Positions 11,771 through 22,640 of a stretch of DNA of 64,000 nt are shown piece after piece. Position numbers and translations under genes: made by a program. Positions within the stretch are counted from its first letter, which is position 1; each line of letters starts with the position of its first letter. This DNA comes from Humulus lupulus. Lineage: Eukaryota; Streptophyta; Magnoliopsida; Rosales; Cannabaceae. Location of the stretch: assembly GCF_963169125.1 (NCBI RefSeq), contig NC_084802.1, positions 18,538,896-18,602,895 of the forward strand, given 5' to 3'. The notes beneath the pieces were generated by a model. It made no database searches. It was not told where the DNA came from and saw nothing but the letters and a program-made list of their open reading frames with translations.

Positions 11771-13381
11771 TGTGATTGTGATATCCTATACCATCCTAGG
11801 AAGGCTAATGTAGTGGCTGATGCATTGAGTCAGAAGAGCCCAGGATAATTGTTCAGCTCAAGGAAGATATCTGATAAGTTAGCTGAGGAGATGACTAGAG
11901 CGAGTATAGAGTTGGTGGTTGGTCAGTTAGCCAACATCACTCTTCACTCTACACTCCTTGAGAGGATCAAGGGGGCATAGGGGAAGGATCTCCAATTGAG
12001 AGGGCACAGAGAGAGTGTCTTAGTCAGAGCGGCTAAGGACTTTTCTATCTCGGAGATGGGATTACTGAAGTACAAAGGTCGGATCTGTGTTCCAATGGAT
12101 TCTAGTATCCGATGAGAGATTTTAGATGAATCTCATACCACTCCCTATTCTTTACATCCAGGTACAACGAAGATGTACCAGGATTTGAGAGCCTTGTATT
12201 GGTGGTCAGGAACGAAGAGGGATTTGGTGGATTATGTATCCAAGTGCTTAACTTGTCAGCAGGTAAAGGCTAAACATCAAAGGCCAACAAGGTTGTTGCA
12301 GCCTCTAGGAATTCCAGAGTGGAAGTGGGAGGATATTACCATGGACTTTGTGGTCGGTTTTCCAAAAACCGTGGGACAGCATGATTCTGTATGGATGATT
12401 GTGGATAGGTATACCAAGTCCGCCCACTTCTTGCCTTTTAGGATGAGTTATACTGTGGAGCAGTATGCTGAATTGTACATGAAGGAAATTGTTCGACTTC
12501 ATGGGGCTCCAAGGTCGATAGTATCCGACAGGGACCCCACCTTCACCTCCAAGTTTTGGGAGAGCCTACAGAAGGCTATGGGCACGCAGTTGCGGTTTAG
12601 TAATGCTTATCATCCCCAGACGGATGGACAGTCTGAGAGAACAATTCAGATACTAGAGGATATGCTACAAGCCTGTGTGCTGGACTTTGGGGGATCTTGG
12701 AGTAAGTATCTTCCATTGATTGAGTTTGCATACAACAACAGTTATCAGGCGACCATCGGAGTGGCTCCGTATGAGATGTTGTATGGGAGGAAGTGTAAAT
12801 CACCTATCCATTGGGATGAGACAGGTGAGTGAAGGTATTTAGGTTCTGAGATGGTTCAGAGGACCAATGAGGAGATTGAAAAGATTAGAGCTCGAATGCT
12901 TGCCTCCCAGAGTCGTCAGAAGAGTTACTCGAACTTGAAACGCAGGAGCGTAGAATTTCAATTCAGCGACCACGTGTTTCTCAGAGTTTCTCCTTTAAGA
13001 GGAATGAAACGGTTTGGTGTTCGGGGAAAGTTGAGCCCTAGGTTTGTTGGCCCCTTTGAAATTCTGGAACGGGTTGGAGAAGTGGCTTATAGATTGGCGA
13101 TGCCTCCAGCTTTATCAGGGGTTCATGATGTGTTTCATGTGTCCATGCTCTAGAAGTATGTGTCAGATTCTACACACGTGTTGAGTTATGAGAACTTGGA
13201 GCTGGATCGGGATTTATCTTATGAGGAGAAGCCAGTTCAGATTCTTGACCGAAAAGATAAAATATTGCGGAGCAAGACCATTGCCTTGGTGAAAGTGTTG
13301 TGGAGGAACAACAAGGTAGAAGAGGCGACGTGGGAACTTGAATCAGATATGTGGGAGCGGTATCCCGAGTTATTCAGGTAA
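11771..13381 (+). pseudogene. Tekay-like chromovirus pol remnant (RNase H end, integrase, chromodomain)
   Basis: In one frame the fragment runs from the RNase H tail (YHPRKANVVADALSQ, about 11798) through the integrase zinc region (C-x2-C in CLTCQQVKAKHQRP, about 12245), the integrase core (MDFVVGFPKT, IVDRYTKSAHFLPF, SDRDPTF, YHPQTDGQSERT) and the [10 protein letters not shown] region to a C-terminal chromodomain-like segment (VLWRNNKVEEATWELE..., 13295-13375). The C-terminal chromodomain marks the chromovirus branch of Ty3/gypsy; the wording resembles the Tekay/Del clade. In-frame stops break it at about 11846, 11978, 12113, 12830 and 13151. Gag, protease and reverse transcriptase are absent. 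The element cannot move by itself. Confidence 0.88.
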
Positions 13382-13401
13382 TTTCGAGGACGAAATTTTT
13401 G

Positions 13402-13416
13402 TAAGGAAGGGATAGT
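13402..13416 (+). other. Polypurine tract next to 3' LTR
   Basis: The purine-rich run AAGGAAGGGATAG directly precedes the 3' LTR start TGTAGCG at 13417. This is the normal place for the primer of plus-strand DNA synthesis in LTR retrotransposons. Confidence 0.65.
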
Positions 13417-13644
13417 TGTAGCGTCCCAAATTTGCTAATAAGGCTTAGGACCTTGATTAGCGTGTCTGGAGGGCAATAATTGATTTATTATGTTAATATG
13501 TGAATTTGATAAGTATGTGATTAGAAATTCATGTTTAGGTGAATTAAATATGCATGTGGGCCCCATTTGGTTATTAGGGGCATATTTGTAATTTTGGCCC
13601 ACGGAGGGCATAAATGCAATATTTGTGTAAATTGTGATTGACAC

Positions 13645-15167
13645 TGATTAGTGGTGAAAAATACACACTTATTGATTTTAATAGTTAAAATAAATTAAGT
13701 TTTAATTAATATATTTATGAAATTAATATGATTTATTTTATAAATGAAAATATTTGATTATGACTTAATTTATTGTTATTTTGTAGGAATTAAATTTGTA
13801 TTTTGGCACTTTGAAATGAAGAGAAAAGAAAATAATTAAATATGAAAAAAAAAGAATAGAAAGTGGTATTTTTCTTGAAAAAAAAAAAGAGACGCTCGCC
13901 ATCTGCCACGCCCTAGCCGAGCCGAGCCGAGCCGAGCCGAGCCGAGCAAGCCGCCTGACGCCTACAGCTTGCCTGCCAGCCAACCACACGACACCACGTC
14001 AACTCCCAGCTGCTCTTTTTGCCCCCATGACCAGCCCAGCCGTGCTATGTGTCCGCCTCTGATTGGTTGCGGCTGGGTCAACACTTCTAGCTGCCACCAG
14101 CCCATTTTGTGTGCTCTTTGGGCCTTGGACCTCCCATTTTGAGCTTTAAAGCTCATTTTTTTTAGTGTTTTTGAAAAAGAGCATATTGACCATGCCCCAA
14201 AATAACTAGGTTAATATTTATAATAAGATTTGAATTTCAAAATAATATTTTATTATTAATATATCAGTTTTATTTTGTAAAGCCCATTTTGTTGTTTAAT
14301 TTATTTTTAGTCATTTTCACCCTCTATAAATAGGAACTCTCATTTCACATTTTTTATGTAATTTTGAGAGTAAAGAAACTATAGCAAAATTTCTACTCAC
14401 TTTCTTCTCTTATTTTCTTCTTAGAATTTTATGAGAATCATGAGCATAATGGCCTAATCTTCCTAGGAAGGTTGGGGATGATTCCTTATGCTAGTGATGT
14501 TATTTTGCTACTTTGATTTACTATGTTCTTAATGTAATGTATTTGAGTTATTTATGTTCTTTCATCCCTATCTCTATTTTGTTATCTTTATTTACTTATA
14601 CTAATAGTATATAGGATTAGTCATGCTCTTTCTATGTGCTTCTAATTAGTAAAAGTAATATTGATACATAATTTTATGTCTAATCTTCTATTGCATTATT
14701 TCCCTTGGGTATTTTGTCATTTTTAGATTTTTCATAAGATTAACATTGTGTTTTTAAAGTAAAGAACTTTATAACTCAAATGGACTTTTGTTAGAAAAGA
14801 ATATGGATTTTAATGTTAGATTTTCCAAGTAAATGTTGGGATGTGAACTATTTACTTGTGTATTTTTGTAAATCAAGTAACCAAGCAACTAAACAAGCAT
14901 ATGGATGATTCTTGAAACCTTTCCATTTCTCAAACTCTTGATTACATCTTACCTTTATTTCACTTATCTCATTTTATCATTTCATCAAAAAGACAACACC
15001 AAAATCTCAAATCTCTTTTCATTTCCATTTTTTTTATTTATTTCTTGTTACTAATTTTTTGTGTTATTTTCTACTAATCTTTTAATTTTAGGTTACCTCC
15101 TTGTAGATCGACCGCCCGATTATACTACAACCACCCTTAGTGGTTGTCACGATTTGGGTGTTAAACA
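13645..15167 (+). mobile_element. Solo LTR nested in chromovirus 3' LTR
   Basis: It starts TGATTAGTGGTG and ends GTTAAACA, 1,523 bp, flanked by GACAC (13640-13644) and GACAT (15168-15172), a 5-bp duplication with one mismatch. It is the same family as the solo LTR at 50952-52334: both begin TGATTAGTG, have a G+C-rich 'gccgagcc' middle, a TATAAATAG promoter-like box (near 14326) and an ending with 'cgcccgattac/tactac'. Open frames in its G+C-rich middle are not genes. Confidence 0.82.
13914..13948. repeat. GAGCC pentanucleotide microsatellite
   Basis: About seven consecutive 'gccga/gagcc' units lie in the G+C-rich middle of the nested LTR. The related LTR at 50952 has a looser version near 51285-51320, so the array expanded after the copies separated. 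Confidence 0.8.
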
Positions 15168-17282
15168 GACATCACGTGTGGATGGTGATATATCTGTGTT
15201 GCACAATCCGAGACAGCCCTAGGGAGCAGTTTAGCTAGATAGTCACAAGTGGGAATAATTAGTGGTTAGTGGAACTTTGGTAACTTGGGTAACTATAAAT
15301 AACTCGTGAGGATAGTTGTTATAGGTGGGAAATTAAGTGGGAATGTGGCATTCTTGCAAGAGGATAAGGAAAAGTCTAGGTTGCCCTTGAGGATTAGTTA
15401 GAGTCTAAGTTAGAGGGGAGAGCAAATGTGTCATTTGGCTTTAGTAGTAGATAGGCTTTGGTTGAGGAAAAGTCTTACACGTTGCTCTCACTTTGGCATT
15501 AAGCTTGGGTCTTTTGGGAGCTCTAGAAAAAACCAGAAACTAAAAGGAAAGACCTCTAATTTTGTGGGATCAAGGTGGGGAATCAAACCAAGGGAGCTAG
15601 AGGTTGTTCTACATGTTTGAGGTAAGGATTTTAAGTTGTTATTTTGTTGAATTCAGCCAAGAAATGTTGTGGTTTGAGAGCTGAATTGTGTTTTACCTTG
15701 TGGATTATTGGAATGAAGATTTGGCAAAGTTAAGCTTAGGAATTTGTGGATTTAAGCTTAGGACTGGATTTGAAAGCATCTCTGGGACGAATTTCTACTT
15801 GAGATAAGAATTCCATGCATTTCTAAAGTTTATATGCTGGTGTGGTTTAAGTTTTGTGAAGGATGGTTTTAAGTTTTGTAGAGTTTTAAACCACTAGGTG
15901 ATTTTTGGGTTTGGTAAAGTGTTTGAGTTTGTTGCTAGTAATTCTGAGTTTCTATACTGTTTATTTGAAGTTTTAGGCCAAATTGGGACTTGGTTATACC
16001 CTGGTAGTGATTTGGATGAGTTTTGGCTCGGGAAAAATGTTGGGAAAAACGCAGTTTTCTGGGTTCGCGTATGAGCGTCGCGGCCCTGTTCATTCGTGCC
16101 GCGGCGCTGGGTTGAATCAGGACAAGGGAGCCCTGCTGGGCGCCGCGGCCCTTATAGGATAGTGCCGCAGCACTAGGCCATTTTCAGGATAGGGGATTTT
16201 GTGTTTTTAGGGTTTTGGCTTAGGGGGCTTGAGGGACGCTTCCGCCACCTTGTGCGGGGAAACGGGAGGTCCCGAGAGCACGGGATTGGTTCCGGGGTAC
16301 AATTGTGAATTGGTAGTAACAAGAGAGTTACTTGTGTGTTTTGACTAGATTTTCAGCGAGGCTCGGGTTAGAGGACTGTGCTCGGGATTTCGGTGCTCAA
16401 GAAGCTCGGGACACATGTAAGAAAATTGTTGTACCCATAGAGCAGGGCATGGCCCTATAGTTTGTATTGCAGGGCACAGCCCTATGTAATTATGATGCAG
16501 GGCGTAGCCTTATTATGTATGTTGTATATGTTTAAGTACTTGTTAAGTTTATGCTATGTATGCTTATCTGTGAATGAGCGGCGAAGGCTAGAAACGGCGA
16601 AGGTCGAGAACAGCGAAGGCTGAGAACGGCAAGGCCAGGTACTTCAAAGGGCCGGGAACAGCATCAAGCATGTGGAGTGCAAGGCCGAGTACGGAAAGGG
16701 GCTGGGAGCGGCGGTAAGCACGCTAAGTGCAAGTCGCTAGGGTGAGACCCTTCTCGGATGCCTGAGACATCCTCACGGTGTAGACCGCGAACCCAGGGCC
16801 TGGTAAAGAGCCTGGGACGGCATGGCCGATATGTGTTTAGCCTGTTGGCAGTTTTATTATATGCTAATTGTTAGTTATGCATATGTTGATTGCTTGTGTG
16901 GAGTTTTCTTGCTGGGCTTCGGCTCACGGGTGCTCTATGGTGCAAGTAAGGGCAATGGAAAGGTCGATCAACCATGAGTACGGAGAGCGTGAAGCGACGT
17001 GTACATGTTCGGCCTGCCTAGCTGTCACGACCAAGGGTATTTTTGGGAGATGATGTGTATTAATCAAAGTTTTGTCGTTTAGCCGACTTAAATCATATTT
17101 TGAGTTGTAAATATTTCCAAACAGTAATTTTGGGATCCCAAATGTGTAACACTTTATAACTTTCAATGAATGGATACATTTTCAGATTATTACCTACACT
17201 TTTATCATAAAACCTCGATTAGCAAGTTAATTGCATATTTAAAACTCACTTAGTAACGGCTCTAAAGAAATAGGGTGTTACA

Positions 17283-17643
17283 GCTTGAATTGATACAATA
17301 TGAATGGCACCCAAGAAGCTCTCCACGATCATAGAAAAACTCTATCTTAGAAAGTTTGTTGTTTTCATTCATCTGTAATTGTCATAATAATAAGGAATAA
17401 AAATAAAAAGTATACTATCAATAATTAATCAAAGTTAGAACAAAGTCTTAACTCATATTATACGAAAGTTAATTTAGAAAAAAGTAATAATTATTTCTAT
17501 TGGTACCTTCTAATGTATTTTAAAAGTCTCGTAGCTAGTGATTTCTTAATAGGTTTCATTAATAAAATAATGAGCAACCACTTCTGATTTTTAAAGTTGC
17601 TAATAAGCTAATTATATACTTAAAAGAGTTGATGGCAGTTAAT
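17283..17643 (-). pseudogene. Pathogen-related protein exon 4 remnant and intron 3
   Basis: On the minus strand this contains a CAG acceptor and the start of exon 4 (MNENNKLSKIEFFYDRGELLG). It is then cut short and joined directly to 3'-flank sequence: 'gaatggcacc' is fused to 'aagaagctctccacg', whereas in the related copy these lie about 440 bp apart (38490 and 38929). The intron 3 part runs to about 17643, where similarity to 39001-39260 stops. It belongs with the inverted exon 2-3 piece at 19118-19993. It cannot be functional. Confidence 0.85.
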
Positions 17644-18261
17644 TATACTAATTAAAAATCATACTCTAAGCAAGATTAAAACAAGAAAATATCTAGAAGA
17701 TTCAATTTCTATATTGAGCATGCAAACAAGTTAAACATACAACATAACATAATATTAGCAACCACAAAAATACCAGCGCACACAATATAATATAAACATA
17801 GTATAATATAAACAAAAATCCCAGAGCACACAAAAATCCAACATCCAACACACCAATCTTAAAACATAGCATAATAATGTACTTTAACCTATTAAGTAAA
17901 AATTGTAGTAAAAAAAGCTAACCAAAACAATATCAGTAAAGTCCAATAGCCACTTCGAACAAAGGAACGAGACACTCCAAAATATTGAGATATACCTGAA
18001 AAGTTCAATAGGAAACCAATATCAGTAGTTAGTTTGATAATTTGAGAACAGAAAATGTAAAAAAAACTCAGATGATGAGAGAAGACTGAGCACGAACCAG
18101 ACCACCGTGGTGAACGCGTGGCGTGGGGTCTGAAACTCCGGCGTGGCGTGGTGGTGGTGCTCGGACGGAGGGGCGGACGATGGTGGTGCTCGGACTAAGA
18201 GGAGAATTTTTTTTAGAGAGAAGAGGAGAAATGGGAAGGACGAACGATCCAATCTCACATA
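17644..18261. other. A+T-rich spacer inside the rearranged duplicate
   Basis: No coding sequence recognised. It lies between the exon-4 remnant and the CACTA-like repeat block. The stretch 18100-18200 is G-rich (ggtggtgctcggac repeats) and codes for nothing I know. Confidence 0.4.
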
Positions 18262-18625
18262 TATATCATTATTACCGGCAGGGATCCGCCGCTATTAAAA
18301 AGCTCACGCTGGTAATACAGTATTAGCGGCGGGGCCAATATAATCCGCCGGTATAAGTGTTATTACCGGTGGATAAAGGTCCGCTGCTAATAACATTACC
18401 GAGGGATAGTCCGCCGGTAATAAGGGAAATAACCCGCCTCTTCCAAATTTGAAACGTCCTCTCCTTCGTTTCCCGAGCATTGTATTAGCGGCGGACTACC
18501 TGCCGCTAATAATGGGTAAGTCCGCCGCTAATAAAAAAAATTAATGTTTTAATTTAATTTCCCCATTATTAGGGGCGGACTCAGTGCTCCGCTGCTAATA
18601 ACCTATACATTACCGACGGACTATA
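18262..18625. repeat. GC(C/G)-TAATA subterminal-type repeat block, probable CACTA remnant
   Basis: Short units such as CCGCCGCTAATAA, ATTAGCGGCGGACT and TTATTACCGGCGGA recur at least eight times, in both orientations. Clusters of short inverted and direct motifs like these are typical of subterminal regions of plant CACTA (EnSpm) transposons, where transposase binds. No CACTA terminus is visible at either end, so this is a fragment. The motif differs from that of the intact CACTA element at 40701-46345. Confidence 0.55.
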
Positions 18626-18633
18626 TAAGATGC

Positions 18634-19022
18634 TTGAGACAATGCCAACAACTTCTTCTTGCGGTCACAAATCTTTTATTTGGAATTGGTTGGCTAGCCA
18701 GACTTTTACGTCAAATAATTTATTCACATCATTCTCATTGAGTAATATATCATCTACATGTAAAACTAGAAAGACCACTTTGTCCTTATCAATTTGCTTG
18801 TATACACAAGGATCATCGACATTTTGATCAAAACCATAAGATTTAACAGCTTGGTCAAATCTTATGTTCCATGATCCGAACGCTTACTTAAGTCCATAAA
18901 TGAATCTTTGCAGTCCATAAATGAAACTGTCTGGTTGTACCATAAAGATACTTTTATCAAGGTGACCATTCAGAAAAGTCGTTTTGACGTCCATTTACCA
19001 AATCTGATAGTCAAAATGATTG
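18634..19022 (-). pseudogene. Ty1/copia reverse transcriptase fragment
   Basis: On the minus strand the fragment reads through canonical Copia reverse transcriptase motifs: ANHFDYQIW, then (K)TTFLNGHLDKSIFMVQ, FIYGLK-stop-AFGSW, DDPCVYKQIDKDKVVFLVL and HVDDILLNEND (the YVDD box with Tyr changed to His). Stops and the missing 5' and 3' parts make it non-functional. It adjoins intron 1 sequence of the pathogen-related duplicate, and the same Copia piece adjoins the same intron at 46511-46658. It was therefore present before those two copies separated. Confidence 0.85.
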
Positions 19023-20720
19023 GCAATATATGTATATGTGTATGCTGTGTTATATATACACTACTAATTATATAAATATATATATATATATGTATGTATG
19101 TATATACGCGTTTGAAGGTATGGCCTCCTGGATCACTTGAAGAAATGGTGCAGAACCTTGTGAAGACTTGGGAAATGGAGCTTTTACATAAAGCACGTAT
19201 TGAGGACTGCAAATTAACAGACCCCAGTTTCATTTACTGCCTAAATGGTATGAAAATATAAAATTAAGAGTACTGCTATATAAGGGCAATAGTGCTGCCC
19301 AACAATATATCGCATCTCACAATATTTATATCGAGTCTCACATATATTGTATTTGCAAATTAAATATTTAATTGTACCAATCACTACCGAAGTAGTGTTA
19401 GGTACTATAGTGCCTTATATATGAATATTGTTAGGATACACCAACACCACATGATGCCCTATATAACAAAAGTCACATATATATATATATATATATTTAT
19501 ATAGAGGTATTTACGTACTATCTTTGTTTGGAGACTGGTCATCACTTGATGGGAATAGATGCAATTTAATATTCAACCTCAATTATTATATAACGATAAT
19601 TTTATAGAAATTGCTCTGTAGATATTATATATATATGGATTGTAGTTGTTTTAATATGTATATATAATAATAATAATAATATATAACAGGTAGAAAAGGA
19701 TGGAGTTTGGAAGAAGTGAAGAAGATGGGTGGAGGGTACAACCCACATCTACAAACGCACTACCAGAGCATCTTCGAATCTGCGACCCAGCTGTGGAGTG
19801 GAGACTTTTGAGTCGTCTCATAGGGCATTCACAACAACGTTCCCACGTGGGTTCGCTATAGAGATTTTGAATCTACTGTGGTCCTCCACAGATTGTCTGC
19901 AAGTTCCGGCATTGGGGTTACATGGAAGGTCCATTCATGGGCCATGCTCCTACCGGAGACCTCATCGAACTCTTTGGCATAACTATTATTGAGGTATTAT
20001 ATATTATATTACTAATTCAAAAGATAATATATTAAAATTAAAACCAATCATTAATTCATTTGGATAATACAATTTTAATAGAGTTAGGATAAAAGGAACA
20101 CCGCATACTTACAACTATTATCATATGGGAAATGATAAGGGGTACTAGTGGTGCGGGAAATGATAAGGGGTACTAGTGGTGTCCAACACTATATAAAAAG
20201 AGAATTGCTAAGGGTCACTACTGGTGTCCAACACTATAAGTAGGTGTCATACTGCTATTGGTGCAATCTAATATCGGGTTCCACTTATTTGAGTTTAATA
20301 AGAATTATGAGATATCGCTAACCAATCATGAGCGACACCTCATATAGTGTTGGGCATCTTAAGGTGTCAAATAGTAACACTCATATAAAAATGACATATT
20401 GCTAGTGCAATCCAATATTAGAGTTAATACAATTTAATTTAATAATTAATATTGAGTATGGTTAACCATTCTTGAGGAACCACTCTTAGTTCATTTAATG
20501 TTTGGCACTTTAAAGTTAAGGTGCCAAATAACAACACTTTTATAATATTCATATAAAAGAATACATGGAGTATAAATACCTGTAATTTTCACATTTTTGA
20601 ATTTTTATACTTAAAATAACACAAACATTATAAGTAGTTATACAACAAATACACCTTAAAAACTAACTTCACTTGACCACGATTTCAATATTATTTCCAC
20701 TCTCACTAAAAACAAAATAG
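19023..20720 (+). pseudogene. Pathogen-related protein exons 2-3, inverted copy
   Basis: Exon 2 (19118-19247, 130 bp, same length and phase as the intact gene) encodes WPPGSLEEMVQNLVKTWE with both splice sites present. Exon 3 (19690-19993, 304 bp) has a 1-bp loss, a 5-bp gain (repeated TGGAG) and a 2-bp loss relative to the intact 302-bp exon, so its frame is broken. Intron 3 sequence continues to about 20720 and stops next to the intact gene's exon 4. There is no exon 1: a Copia fragment occupies its place. It lies tail-to-tail with the intact gene. I infer that it once joined the exon-4 remnant at 17283-17643. Confidence 0.88.
20127..20182. repeat. 28-bp tandem duplication
   Basis: GGGAAATGATAAGGGGTACT and the next eight bases occur twice in a row, with starts at 20127 and 20155, in intron 3 of the inverted pseudogene copy. 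The two units look identical. Confidence 0.85.
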
Positions 20721-20726
20721 TACTAG

Positions 20727-22518
20727 CTAGCCAGTGCTCCTCATGAAAGGGCAGGTTGAGGCAACCTCTCCATCTTTAGTTTCAACTTTTTCTCCCTTCA
20801 CAAGTTTCCCAAGAAGCTCTCCACGATCAAAGAAAAACTCCACCTTAGTAACCTTGTTGTTTTCACTCATCTGTAATTGTCAAGGAACAATAATAATTTT
20901 AAACCTAATTGTCATTATAAGGAATCAATAATAATTATTTCTATTGATTCCTAAACCTAATTGTCATTAATGTTAAATATATATATATATATATATTTAA
21001 AAGAGTACATGGCAATTAATAATTTTGTTGTTTAGTAAGAGTGGAGATAATCATTCATAAATTGAAATGGGAAATTTCACTATCTATATTGAGTGTTAAT
21101 TAAAAAATATGCTAGTAAAGTTATTTTTTTTTAAAAAAATATTTGCAATAATACTTATAATGTCTGTGTTATATTTGAAGTATAAAAATTCAACAATGTG
21201 AAAATTATAAGTATTTATACGCAAATATTCCTTTTATATGAATATTATAATAGGTGTAAGTATGTGGGTTAAAGTGGTATTATCCAAATGAATTCATATG
21301 ATTGGTTTTTATTTTAATAAATTATCCAAATGAATTAGTAATATATAGACAAATAGGTGAGAATGACATTTTTTTTAAGTGATTTCGTACTCTAACTTAC
21401 TTTTGATGTTTTTTTCTGTTTTTTTTCTGCTAAATGGTCTATGTCTAAAAATTTAATCAGTTGTTTAAATTTTTTTTATCAGCTGTCTAAATTTTTCAAT
21501 CGGTTATCTAAATTTTTAGATCAATTGCCTAAAATTTTTAACTAGCTGTTTAAATTGTTAGATGTCATTTTGCAAAGAATTATCAAAATTATCTTCAAGT
21601 GCAAAATGATTTTAATCAATAGTTCATTTTTTCAAGGAGCCTAATATGTAATACCTCAAAAATAGCCATGCCAAAGAGTTCAATGAGGTCACCAGTAGGA
21701 GCATGGCCCATGAATGGACCTTCCATGTAACCCCAATGACGAAACTTGTAGACAATTTGTGGAGGACCACAGTAGACCTTCAAAATCTCTATAGCGAACC
21801 CACGTGGGAACGTTGTTGTGAATTCCCTGTGAGACGACTCAAAAGTCTCCACAGCTGGGTCGTAGATTCTAAGATGCTCCGGCAGTGATGTCTGTAGATG
21901 TGAGTTGTACCCTCCACCCATCTTCCCCACTTCTTCCAAACTCAATCCTCTTCTACCTGTTATATTATTATATATATGTATTAAAATAACTTTAACCTAC
22001 CACGATATATAGTATTTGATTGGTGCAATTAATTATAGATCCCACTTATTTTATATTATATGCAGTATGTAAGATCCGATATAAAATATAAGAGATATGG
22101 CATATGTTATAGAGTGTTAATTTTATATTTTCATACCATTTAGGCTGTAAATGAAACTGGGGTCTGTAAATTTGCAGTCCTCAATACGTGCTTTATGGAA
22201 AAGTTCCATTTCCCAAGTCTTCACAATGTTCTGCACCATTTCTTCAAGTGATCCAGGAGGCCATATCTTCAAACGCGTATATACATATATATATATAATT
22301 AGTAGTGTTATGTATAACACAGCACACACATATACATACATATAGTTAAATATAGAGATAGAATTAATTAAAGAAAGAAAGAAAGAAACCTTAGTTCGTC
22401 CTTCTTCGAAGAGCTTATTGACAATGTCATAGTTAGGAGGTTGACCAAATCTCCAAACAGTGTTCTTCTTTTCCTCTTCATCTAAACCCCTGTATTTATC
22501 AACACCTGAAGATGCCAT
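20727..22518 (-). CDS. Pathogen-related protein (SnoaL/NTF2-like), intact, 4 exons
   Basis: Exons, in order: 22390-22518, 22137-22266, 21655-21956, 20727-20870. All introns have GT-AG ends, and the spliced frame (705 nt) gives 234 residues plus TAG. The start MASSGVDKYRGLDEEEK and the block LFEEGRTK-IWPPGSLEE match plant 'pathogen-related' proteins (the barley PRPX and Arabidopsis At1g78780 type). Central motifs are FPRGFAIEILKVYCGPP and KFRHWGYMEGPF; the C-terminus is EVASTCPFMRSTG. Length fits the family (about 230-240 aa). These proteins are small and soluble, with a predicted NTF2-like fold; some are induced by pathogens, and their biochemical activity is not established. No signal peptide. 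It is the only complete member among the copies here. Its 3' end lies only a few bases from the breakpoint with the inverted copy. Confidence 0.93.
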
Positions 22519-22604
22519 CTCTGATTAATTTGTTGAGATATATGTTTAATTTAGATGTGAATATGCTTTATAATGCCACTCAACTATGATCTTATATATT
22601 GTAC

Positions 22605-22640
22605 TCGTACATATATATATAAATATTATATATTCACCCA
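22605..22640 (-). promoter_or_regulatory. Possible TATA region upstream of pathogen-related gene
   Basis: An A/T run containing TATATATATA lies about 95-115 bp upstream of the start codon on the minus strand. TA-rich runs are common here, so the assignment is weak. No G-box or W-box cluster stands out. Confidence 0.3.

Larger units (their letters stand above)
13417..17282 (+). mobile_element. 3' LTR of the chromovirus, split by another LTR
   Basis: It starts TGTAGCGTCCC after the polypurine tract and ends GGGTGTTACA at 17282. Subtracting the nested LTR (13645-15167) and one target duplication leaves about 2.34 kb, matching the solo LTR of the same family (2,303 bp). It contains the family's G+C-rich block (16075-16175) and short GGCGAAGG-type repeats (16575-16700). 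The next bases, GCTTG, belong to the flank of the pathogen-related pseudogene and match 'attGCTTGaattg' near 38464. This LTR therefore inserted into that duplicate's 3' flank. Confidence 0.82.

Noticed and set aside
18630..18827. Plus-strand 65-codon frame
   Set aside because: It is the antisense of the Copia reverse transcriptase fragment, which explains the openness.
22123..22518. 131-aa single-exon reading of the pathogen-related N-terminus
   Set aside because: Residues 44-87 are intron 1 read through; splicing restores family homology.
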